Assembly (NCBI GenBank): GCA_002077065.1
Contig: NAJO01000015.1
Coordinates: 248,001-312,000 of the forward strand
Length of the DNA stretch: 64,000 nucleotides
Reading direction: 5' to 3'
Origin: Cryoendolithus antarcticus
Taxonomy: Eukaryota > Ascomycota > Dothideomycetes > Cladosporiales > Cladosporiaceae
This document shows, piece after piece, positions 55,707 to 64,000 of this stretch (its first letter is position 1; the number at the start of each line of letters is the position of its first letter). The notes beneath the pieces were generated by a model that made no database searches, had not been told where the DNA came from, and saw nothing but the letters and a program-made list of their open reading frames with translations. Both the position numbers and the translations under genes were made by a program.

Positions 55707-57812
55707 ATGTCCCGCCGCTACGACGACAGAGACGGGGACTACTACCCTCGGCCCCGTAAAGAGCGGAACTACGACGACGAGCTCGATATCGACATTGACA
55801 TCCGCGAACAACGCCGAGCACCACGTGCAGACACAGTCCTCGATCGGCCCCGCGAACGCGAACGAGGACCCAGACAGCCTGATTTTCTGCGAGAAGACTA
55901 CGGGAAGAACACTCAAGCTGGCGCTCTTGTGATCCGCGAAGACCGCAGTGAAGTACGGGACCGCGATAGGGACCGAGATCGACGAGTCCCATATCCTCAG
56001 AGTGACCGTGGTGGGGATAGGGACGAGGAGATAATCTACAGGGATCAGGTAAGAAGTCGGGCTGGGAGTCGCCCGCCTGCGAGGGTCGAGAGGGTGGAGA
56101 AGGACATTGATATCGATATCAATATTCGACATGATCACGACGATGATGCGAGGAGCGGGGTTGGCAGACGACCGCCACCAGCGAAGAGTGACGTCGGGAG
56201 CAGAGGTGAGTACCGCGAAAGAGAGACCGAGGAGATCAGGTTTCGGAGGGGTGGAGGGGATCGTGCACCACCGCCGCCGAGGAGCGTGGTGAGGGAGACG
56301 GAGGAGATTGACATTCGCGAGAGGCGGAGAGAGGATGTGAGGGGACCGGCGCGAGGGAGGGGCGATCACGAGGAGGAAATCGACATCAGGATCCGCGATC
56401 GGGATCGATCTGAGCCGCCGCCACCAAGGCAGAGATCGAGGAGCCGCGGTGTGCTTGTAGGAAGGAAAGAGGAAGAGTGGATTGTTCGAAGACCACGATC
56501 GCCCAGTCCGCCACCGCCACGCGAGGTGGAGAAAGAGACGATCGTCATACGCCGCAAGGAACGCTCTCCAAGCCCAGCACCGCCGCCAGTCCGCGAAGTT
56601 GAGAAAGAAAGGATCATCATCCGTCGTCGGGAGCGCTCCCCTTCACCCGTCCCAGTTCCTCGCGAACCAACACCGCCACCACTTGTCGAACCTATCATCC
56701 GCCCTCCCATCATCCAAGAAGTCATCACCCATCACCGCCACATCGACCACGGTATCGAGCGCTGGCGCTCCCCAAGCCCGGATCTTCCACCTCCAGCACC
56801 GCCAAGTCCCCCTCGTGAGGAAAACCTCGAGATCGAACTTCACCGATCGGGTACGAGAAATGGCAAGCACTTCGACGAAGACGTTGTCATAGACAGCAAC
56901 GAGCGCTCTCGCGGTAATGCCCGCCAGCCAGTCGCTCGGAGACGGTCTCTCAGCTCCTCAGACCACCATACCCACCGCTCTCGGTCCAACAGTCGCCATC
57001 GCGGTGGACTACGCCCTCGCGACGGTGTGAACGACGAAGCAGATTACTACAACCGCCGTGCTCGATCTCGTGGATACCCAGGAGAAGCTCGTAACGGTGC
57101 GACACGAGACTGGGGTCTAGTCGATATCCCACCTGGCACCGAGAAGGTTCGTATGGATGGCATCGGAGGCGGGAGACAAGAAATTTCCTGGCAGCAGTAC
57201 AATGGCGATCGACGCAGTAAGTTTGTCACCGGAGATAGCGTCTACGAGGACCCGGAATGGGCCCGTGGTGGACTACGGTCGCCATCGGACAGAGGGTTGC
57301 CACCTCCAGCTCCTGCACCTCCGAGGGAGAGGCAGACGACGGAGGAGATACGAATTACGGAACGCAGGATCACCGAGGGAACGCATAAGGGCAGGACGAA
57401 AGACAAGATGTGGACTGAGATCACGAAAGACTTGGTGATCAAAGAGGCGATTGATGAATGCGGGTACAGCTACGAAGAGACGGACGAGTTCTTCTATGTC
57501 ATTGAGTACTTGCGCTACGTTCGTGACCCTCGATCTCATACACATTGACCTCACTAACGTCCATCACAGGAAGATGTCCTCCGTCTCGTCGAGCTGACCG
57601 AAGATATCCGTCGCGAGCGCCGTGAGAGGATTCGAGAACTGCAGTGGGAGCGCGAGGAGGCTGAGCGGAAGAGTGCGCCAATGAGAGCTATCATGCCACC
57701 ACCGGTGCCAAGTATCGGTGGAAGGGGCGGTGATTACGAGGAGATCATCAAGGAGAGGGAGGTCTATGTTGATCGAAGTGGGCCTGCTTGGGGGAGAGGG
57801 GGGAGGCGATGA
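55707..57812 (+). CDS. RD/RS-rich DUF8035-like protein with repeated I-D-I-D-I segments
   Basis: Exons 55707-57518 and 57570-57812 (intron 51 nt); 684 residues. The N-terminal two thirds are very rich in Arg, Asp, Glu and Pro. Acidic alternating segments recur, each followed by Arg: D-I-D-I-D-I-R at residues 27-33, D-I-D-I-D-I-N-I-R, E-E-I-D-I-R and E-I-D-I-R-I-R. Then come two E-K-E-x-I-x-I-R-R copies, each with R-S-P-S-P. The C-terminal about 230 residues contain the compact conserved part: W-x-x-V-D-I-P-P-G-T, then W-x-E-I-T-K-D-L-V and Y-E-E-T-D-E-F-F-Y-V, running through the splice into E-D-V-L-x-L-V-E-L-T. This end matches what I know as DUF8035 of ascomycetes. Nuclear RNA-related function is only a guess from the RS/RD content. 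Confidence 0.78.
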
Positions 57813-58575
57813 GACTAGTGGGTAAGTGAGATGGAAGCAGAGGTGATGAGAAGGAGAATGCATGTGGGAGGTGAATGATGATGAACGACGTTACGATGCG
57901 ACGGGAATGAATTGCATTGCTTCAGCGGCATGGATGGATAGTGTGCTCGTGTTGAGCAAGAGATGGTGTGCATAGGTACCTACAATCCCTGTGGAAGTCG
58001 AGATCATCTCAACAACCCGCCTGTTCTCTCACTGGATCCCAGCAGTGTCTCTCGTTCGCACAACTATGGTGATAGTAGCACAAGCTACGTTGTTCAACCA
58101 GGGAAGGGAGTCTGTGGCCCAGTCGGCCCGATGATTCCGAGCCTGCCTCTCCTCCAACCTCCATCTATCAATCTACATACCTGGTCATCGTTATGGCACC
58201 ACATGCGAGGTCGTCAAATCCATCCGGAATGCTCGGGAATCGCGGTCTAGACTTGGGCTGCCTCTCTCCGATCTTCTCCACGGACGCGCACGACATGATT
58301 TGCTTGGGCAGCTTGCATGACAGTACCACACAAGTGGAGAACAGATTTGTGAGAGATCATGTGCTGCACGGACTCAGGATCTAACGACAGCGTGCTCGCG
58401 TCTCTCCAAGGGCGCTTACTGTGCATTTTGGCTTACGCAGCTGACATGATAGTACCACAGGAAAGTCACTCAAACCACGGAGAATGCATAAGTTTTCAAC
58501 ACCTTTTTACTACCTGCACTACTCAATCTGAAGCCCTTCCCACGGCTATGTCCCATGAAGCATCGTCTCCTTTGT
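57813..58575. other. Region between convergent genes
   Basis: 763 bp between two stops; presumably 3' UTRs. No gene recognised. Confidence 0.55.
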
Positions 58576-61500
58576 TCAAACCCATTGTGAGTGCCACTTG
58601 CACTCACCATCCTTCATGCAACTCCCACACACAATCAGCCCACATCCTTGAGACACGCATACCTTCACACAAGAGGCACAAAGGACCCTTTCACACCCGC
58701 GACACGTCAAAAACGTGTCATATTCCTCCACCCCATTCGGCTTCAGCTGTACTAAGACCGTTAGAGCTTTGTCGATCTTGATACGCGCTGCCTCTGCAAC
58801 AAGGCTCGTTGTTGACGTATTTGCATGGGCAGATAATAGCGCGAAGTGACAACAATGGGCTTTGCAAGCCGCGCATTGTACTGGGTCGTCGATGAGGCGC
58901 GTTAGTCGTGAAGGGTCTTGATGGTGTTTTTGATAGCACATTAGCTTCTTGGTCGCCCATTCTTGGGAGTGATTCGGGTGCTTTGGATCGTTCTGAAGAC
59001 GATTACGCAGTGGCGGAAGTCCAAATTCGATGCGGATCGTTTGAACACCGCTGTTACGGGCTGCTAAGGACGCGGAGCCTGGATTGAGAGCCTCAATCGA
59101 TCCAGCGCGCTGCCACAAGTTCACCACCGAGTCCAGTGAGACATTCTGCGCAGCTGATGGAATGCTAGGCAGGTGGCTGTTACTGCTGACTCTCAGATCA
59201 GGCGATTCGGGCTCCGAAGCGAACAGATTACCAGTCAATAGACGGACTCTTGAAGGAGTCGTTGACGATCCAGCCTCATTTGAGCTGCCTTCATCGGGAG
59301 TACGCGTCTTCTGAGTAAAGAAACTACGCATCCCACTCGGCGTGGAAGGTACTGGCTGCACTGGAGGCTGGATTGCCTCGGCCAATGCAATCGTGCGGGC
59401 ATTAAACGAATTGCGCTCCTCGCGCTCTCTGATCGCTTCTCCTCCTGGCAGTAAAGCAGGTAGTGGGCGCTCTGATATCGCGACTCTCTCAGCGGTGGGC
59501 GACGTGACTGCCCGAGCTCCCTGCGGCGAGTAGATTGCTGTGACTGGCGTTCCTGGTGTCGGACTGACTGGACTTGGAGACGTAGCCACGCGAGGACGGA
59601 TACGCAACGGCTGAGGAGTGAGCATCTCCTGCTCGCTCGGTGAGCGCAGCCATTGCCCTTCTGTTGGAACAGCTGCTGCAGACGGCGTAGCTTGTGGCTG
59701 CTGCACACTGGGGGCCGCTATCGAGCTTTCTGTGCGCTCAGCCAAGACTGGCGTTGATAGCTTACGGCCGATGGGATCGCGGTAGGGCGCCTGTAGCCAG
59801 CGTGCGCCGGCTGCGCGCCCCTTGTCCTCATCGGCGAGTGCAGCGAGTCCAGCAATAGCCTGCTGCAGCTCCGGAATGATTGCATCTGGCGACGTGGGCG
59901 CCGTAGACACCGATACTGGATTGGAAGAACGATAGGCGCTGTCCGGTGGTGGTGAGCTCGGGCTCTCTGTAGCCTGCGAAAAGCGCGGTGCTACGCCTGC
60001 AGGCTGCTCACTCAGTTTCTGCTGTGGCGATCCGGCGGGATCAGTGGCCACGCGCAGCTCAGGTCTCGCAGCGCGTAGCTCTCTGGCTGCGGAGAGTCTA
60101 GCACGCGGATACATGCCTTGCAATGGCACGCCCAGTGGAACCTCCAGAACTGTGGGTATCGGTGGCCTATTGTGACGCTGTCTCCGTGGGCGTAGAGTGT
60201 CTGGAGCTACAGCCGGAGGCGGTGGAGGCGGCCTCGATGGCTGTGGAATCGTTACAGGAGAGGCTTTCGGCACCGGAGAGCCCTCAAGCTCTGCGATCTC
60301 GGATGACTCGCTCGTACTGCTCTCCCTTGAGGGTCCAGCGATAGACCAAGTCGCGAATTGGCCCTGCTCCGGATGATCCAGCCATGGCGACGTAGCCGTC
60401 AGTGGAGCGATGGTGCTCACAGGCCGAGTACGACTCTCCTGTGCTACTATCCTGCGCACCGGAGCAGCAGATTCTGTAGGACCAGCTGGCGGAGAGACAA
60501 CGATGGTCGCCTGACTCGCGCTTCTCAAGGCCGGGTGAGTCGTCGCTTGATCATCCATCACTGGGCCGGGCTTCACTTGCTCCCTGAGCGCCGAATGCAC
60601 CGCCTGAGGGCTACCAGCATCTCTCATCGCCGGATGACTGAGTCCAGTCCCCACTCCCCTCGCAACAGCCAGATCTCTTGCCATCATTATACCTCTCCTG
60701 AAGGTATCACCTCTGTGGAGCTGCACTCCATCAGGCAGGACGGCCATGTCATTGAGGCTCTGTTGCTTCTTCAGCACACTGTGCCTCTTGACATCAATTG
60801 GCTTCTCCTCTTCAAAGTCAATGGACCCTCTGCGAGTCCTGTGGCCGGAGACATCCCCGCCAGAGACCAGCTGATCCTTGATGTTTGCGGTGACTTCCTG
60901 CGATGGCCGCGGAATGAGACCTGCTGCCTCGGCGAACGCATTACGACTGACTGGCGTTCGCAGACCTTGGGAAGCCAGAAAGCCGTCTAGATGATGTACT
61001 GGTACATCGATGTTGTTGAAGCGGTATATAGGCGGGCTCGGAGTGGCTGGAGCGTCGCCACTAATACCCAGACCGAGAGATCGTGAAGAAGTGGAACGCA
61101 CCGCTGGACTGGCTGGACCGGCAATCGACACCTCATGCTCCCCCGGACGATCCTGGCGATGCTGTGGTCCAGTATAGTCGACGACCGGATAGACGAACGG
61201 CTTATCACCATCAGCACGCTCGAAAAATGTCTCCCGAAGACCAACAGTATTGCGGCCGTTCATCGAATCTTGCACAACTTGCCACTCAGCCTCACTCATC
61301 TCTCCTGGCGGCTTCTTCAGCTGATAGCCAGTCTCAGCGCTCTTACTAATAAGCGCATCAAAAGCCCGCTTCGCCCATTTGAAGCGCCCTTCGCTATCTT
61401 GCTCCTTACTCGCTTGACGAGCTGCTTCGGCTTCGATCTTCGCTACGCGCTTTTGCTCTTTGCGCTCAGCCGCCTGCTCTTCGGCGACTTGCTTGCGCAC

Positions 61501-62415
61501 TTTGGCAACTGCATGGTCCCAGTCAGGATCTTCGGGTCCTTTCGGCCAGATACCACTCGGCTTGCTTGGCGTATCTGGCAAGGTGAAGGAGGGAGCGAAG
61601 ACTGGTGTGTCGCCACTGCCGACACTTGATGTATGCTGACGCTGGAGATTGGCGCTGCCTGGCAGATCTGGCGTGTTCAGTGATGACTCACTTGTGGCAA
61701 ACCCAGATGGCTGGCGCTTTGTGAGCTTTCTCTGTTTGCGCGCCGTGGGAGTCGCATCCGCAAATTCACTTCTAAGACTTGCCGCGCTTGCTTGATTGCG
61801 CATGTACGGAGTCGATGCTCTCGCACGCAGGGGAGGGATCCTGGTCGATTTTGGCGTTCCTGGACAGACATCTTCGTCCTCCTCGAATGTGGGCGATAAA
61901 GGCGGTGGCGTCTGCTCAGGCGAAAACTCCCATGGCGTAACTTCCTCCGTCGACTCAGGAAGTGCTGGCTCTGGATCTTCCTCCTTCAACTCATCGAAGC
62001 CTTCGTAGGGATTCGAAGAGACTTTCGGCGCGGCTCTCTTGCTCTGGTGAGTGGGCGGCGCTTTGCCGAGCGTGCTGATCGGCCTCGGTGGCATCATGCT
62101 ACGATACACTGCAGGAATGCGCGGCACTGGGGGGACTTCTGCTGCCATGGTCCCGTACTTCGATGTGTCGATTGGGATGTGCCTCGGTCTCGTGGTCTCT
62201 GGACTTCCGGCTTGGTCCCTCGAAGAGCGTCCTTCTTCGCTTGCGAGATCGACGGTGCTGAAATTCCCGGCTCTGAGATTCGACATCGATCGCTTTGTGC
62301 GAAAGGTGCTGTACGATGCCACCTTGCGGATCTTCTTCCAGGTCGTCTCCTGCGGAATTGCGTTAGTTCCTCCATTTTTCGATCTCTTGGAACGAAAACG
62401 GCAGTGGGTGGACAA
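58576..62415 (-). CDS. Large disordered protein with C-terminal cysteine cluster
   Basis: About 1279 codons in one frame; the 5' end is unresolved because the frame at 62415 has no ATG and must continue in an upstream exon (the first internal ATG is about 44 codons in). The N-terminal part has a basic block (W-K-K-I-R-K-V-A-S). The bulk is Ser/Pro/Thr/Arg-rich with many S-P and T-P sites, plus one charged coiled-coil-like helix of Lys, Glu, Ala and Gln at about residues 300-350. The final 150 residues hold a zinc-type cluster: C-x2-C-x3-C-C, then C-x2-C-x4-C-x2-C, C, C-x4-C-x2-C and C-x-W-H. The arrangement recalls zinc-binding ends of filamentous-fungal cytoskeletal or septal proteins but matches no family I can name. 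Confidence 0.68.
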   Translation of the reverse strand: MSTHCRFRSKRSKNGGTNAIPQETTWKKIRKVASYSTFRTKRSMSNLRAGNFSTVDLASEEGRSSRDQAGSPETTRPRHIPIDTSKYGTMAAEVPPVPRIPAVYRSMMPPRPISTLGKAPPTHQSKRAAPKVSSNPYEGFDELKEEDPEPALPESTEEVTPWEFSPEQTPPPLSPTFEEDEDVCPGTPKSTRIPPLRARASTPYMRNQASAASLRSEFADATPTARKQRKLTKRQPSGFATSESSLNTPDLPGSANLQRQHTSSVGSGDTPVFAPSFTLPDTPSKPSGIWPKGPEDPDWDHAVAKVRKQVAEEQAAERKEQKRVAKIEAEAARQASKEQDSEGRFKWAKRAFDALISKSAETGYQLKKPPGEMSEAEWQVVQDSMNGRNTVGLRETFFERADGDKPFVYPVVDYTGPQHRQDRPGEHEVSIAGPASPAVRSTSSRSLGLGISGDAPATPSPPIYRFNNIDVPVHHLDGFLASQGLRTPVSRNAFAEAAGLIPRPSQEVTANIKDQLVSGGDVSGHRTRRGSIDFEEEKPIDVKRHSVLKKQQSLNDMAVLPDGVQLHRGDTFRRGIMMARDLAVARGVGTGLSHPAMRDAGSPQAVHSALREQVKPGPVMDDQATTHPALRSASQATIVVSPPAGPTESAAPVRRIVAQESRTRPVSTIAPLTATSPWLDHPEQGQFATWSIAGPSRESSTSESSEIAELEGSPVPKASPVTIPQPSRPPPPPPAVAPDTLRPRRQRHNRPPIPTVLEVPLGVPLQGMYPRARLSAARELRAARPELRVATDPAGSPQQKLSEQPAGVAPRFSQATESPSSPPPDSAYRSSNPVSVSTAPTSPDAIIPELQQAIAGLAALADEDKGRAAGARWLQAPYRDPIGRKLSTPVLAERTESSIAAPSVQQPQATPSAAAVPTEGQWLRSPSEQEMLTPQPLRIRPRVATSPSPVSPTPGTPVTAIYSPQGARAVTSPTAERVAISERPLPALLPGGEAIREREERNSFNARTIALAEAIQPPVQPVPSTPSGMRSFFTQKTRTPDEGSSNEAGSSTTPSRVRLLTGNLFASEPESPDLRVSSNSHLPSIPSAAQNVSLDSVVNLWQRAGSIEALNPGSASLAARNSGVQTIRIEFGLPPLRNRLQNDPKHPNHSQEWATKKLMCYQKHHQDPSRLTRLIDDPVQCAACKAHCCHFALLSAHANTSTTSLVAEAARIKIDKALTVLVQLKPNGVEEYDTFLTCRGCERVLCASCVKVCVSQGCGLIVCGSCMKDGECKWHSQWV

Positions 62416-63723
62416 GGGCGGTCGGCGAGGAAGGAGCGGCTGGACTGCTTGTTAGCGGAAGTTACCCCTAGGGAGTTGGAGTGAGGTTAGAAAACGTACC
62501 TTAGCGTTGCGGTTCGCCGCCGCCGAGGCCATAAACGCTAGCGGGTAGGGGTAGTATAGGCGCGCGTGCTTCGCCGCCGGCGCCAAGAACAACGCTTCAC
62601 CCGCCACCTTTACTCCTTCACTCGGCGACGCCGCCGCCGAGCCTCGCACCTTTGCCTGCTTGTTATGTAGTGAAATGGATATAATTATCCGTACCTTCTC
62701 CTTTGCCGGCGAGCTGTCATCCCATTCCATGGTGCTTTGCGACCTAGGCTCACTTGGGTCCGGTGTGGTGCGGTCAAGAGCATCCATTTCGGTCACAACA
62801 CTCAGGCGACTAGGTCGGTCGTCTGCAGGGCGTGGCGGGCCTATCGGCGCCGTAGTAGGCGGTGGTTGTGGTGTAGGTTATGCTATGGCAGGGGAAGTAA
62901 GTAGGAAGTATAGTAGGTGTAGTGGATGTAGTGGTAAAGGAGACAGAGAGGGTGGAGAGCGGAGTAAGTAAGGCAGCAGTGGGGCTTGGAAACATGTGCT
63001 GATAGCATGTAGCATGTGCCAGGCGTAGGCTCACTCGCAGTGAGTGATGGTGGGGAAACGAAGTGAGAAATGTGCATGATGAAGGCAGGGACGATGGACA
63101 CTGCTGTGACGGGGTAGACTGTAACGCACCTTGCAGTGTTAGATCATGCTCTCGTCGTCTTCGCATCGCCTTCAGATGCCCTTGTCTTCGACGTCGTACG
63201 TCGTGAGAATGCCTCGCCATTGAAAAGTAATGATGGCCCGTCCGATGAGGCTATCGTACCGTGAGCTTATAAGCATCAGCAGGATCAATCATGACCCAGT
63301 TGCCCATCATTCAGCGACATCATTGCCTGGCGAGATGAGCATGTACCATGGGAGGAGAGAGGTACATCGACTTCTCCAAGAACCTGAACACTCTCTTGTG
63401 CTTCCATCAACTTACCCACAGCAGTGAGTCGGTGTACTACCGTGTCCATGGGAGAAACGAGTCCAGAGCGAAAACACCAGTTACTAGTCTGGTCTCTCCT
63501 GCCGGTGTTAGATGACACATCCACTATTGCAGGTTCGCTTATAGTAGCATAGGAGTGTTGAGACTTTCCGGTATAGTCGAGTACAGAGGCTGTGCAGGTG
63601 CATTCAACGGAAGCTATCTACCTTACCAGAGACGTCTATCCACATCAAGTCGTGTACTCGTGGGCGCCGTCGCGGAAACGCAGGCAAAAGTCAAGGTCAT
63701 CCCTTCATGATACGGTGGCCCGC
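62416..63723. other. Region with probable upstream exon(s) of the large protein
   Basis: Minus-strand ATG codons at about 62733 and 62546 begin short Ala/Ser/Glu-rich frames ending at GTACGG or GTACGT donor-like sites; one of them could be the first exon of the large protein, but phases do not fit cleanly. The rest shows nothing. Confidence 0.4.
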
Positions 63724-64000
63724 TTACTTCTTCATAGCATACTGTTGCGTCCACTCTCTGGCCGTCTTGATGGCCTCGGCCTGATTCTCCTGGAAGTGTA
63801 ATCAGTGTGTATCCTCATAGAGACTGACTTGATGAAGCAATAAAGCTTGCTCTACAAACCTTCCATTGCTTCGCTACAGCCTCGTTCAGCGGGTCCTCTG
63901 GGTTGGGTGCTCCAAGAAGTGCCTGTATGCTGAGTAAGATCGTGCGGATCTGCAGTGCGGGTGACCAGTTGTTCTTCAGCACATCCAGACAGATGCGGCC
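63724..64000 (-). CDS. ubc13: Ubiquitin-conjugating enzyme Ubc13, 3' part (gene runs off the window)
   Basis: E2 that builds Lys63-linked ubiquitin chains with a Mms2-type partner in DNA-damage tolerance. Two exon parts are visible: 64000-63860 (47 codons) and 63789-63724 (stop TAA); intron 63790-63859 (70 nt). The visible part starts at G-R-I-C-L-D-V-L-K, whose Cys is the catalytic residue, then [16 protein letters not shown] and P-N-P-E-D-P-L, and ends with E-W-T-Q-Q-Y-A-M. The first half of the UBC fold lies beyond the window edge. Confidence 0.92.

Noticed and set aside
1..64000. CRISPR arrays, insertion sequences, bacterial operons
   Set aside because: None seen; the sequence is eukaryotic with spliceosomal introns throughout.

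Overview
The window is nuclear DNA of a filamentous ascomycete (Pezizomycotina). The evidence is short introns of about 50-60 nt with GT...AG ends and CTAAC/CTGAC-type branch points, fungal housekeeping proteins (SUB2, RPR2, YIF1, CBP4, UBC13, WASP/Las17, SHB17, Nup53) and several proteins of kinds seen only in filamentous fungi. A Dothideomycete is my best guess from the look of the lineage-specific proteins; this is inference. Exon boundaries were worked out by hand from reading frame, splice signals and protein continuity.

Layout. 1-3150: nothing recognisable. 3151-4496 (+): C2H2 zinc-finger regulator with an in-frame TAG inside its glutamine tract. 6158-9967 (+): large Gin4/Hsl1-type protein kinase. 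10618-12269: a short-chain dehydrogenase and an F-box-like protein, converging with a 44 bp gap. 13071-14981: a probable nuclear protein rich in SUMO-type motifs and a small unknown protein. 15268-17117: CBP4 (+) and YIF1 (-), converging. 19042-21650 (+): ferric reductase. 21849-22515 (-): decayed protein-kinase gene. 22539-24253 (-): membrane-anchored aspartic-protease homologue. 25166-27777 (+): six-exon GPI-type cell-surface protein. 27867-28708 (-): SHB17-like phosphatase. 29726-32534 (-): ketopantoate-reductase-like protein with a long disordered tail.

Second half. 35449-37235 (-) SUB2 and 37681-38340 (+) RPR2 share a 445 bp divergent promoter. Nup53-type nucleoporin (38453-39763, -) and WASP/Las17 (40174-42197, -) follow. 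Two unknown membrane proteins lie in tandem at 43051-44945 (+). An intron-containing tRNA-Lys(UUU) is at 45152-45239, then a DUF3237 protein (45490-46137, +), a possible broken small gene (46302-46721, -), an ASKHA-like protein (47743-48834, -), a secreted SGNH/GDSL hydrolase (50284-51608, +), an ACS-family MFS transporter (53382-55037, +), a DUF8035-like RS/RD-rich protein (55707-57812, +), a large protein with a C-terminal cysteine cluster (58576-62415, -) and the 3' part of UBC13 (63724-64000, -) running off the window.

There is no CRISPR array, transposon or recognisable biosynthetic gene cluster. The region reads as ordinary gene-dense fungal chromosome: RNA processing and export, secretion, actin assembly, mitochondrial assembly, iron uptake and secreted proteins, with no sign of one joint pathway. 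The most unusual features are the stop codon in the polyQ tract, the multiply broken kinase gene, the aspartic protease without its first catalytic Asp, the SUMO-motif-rich protein and the long first intron of SUB2.
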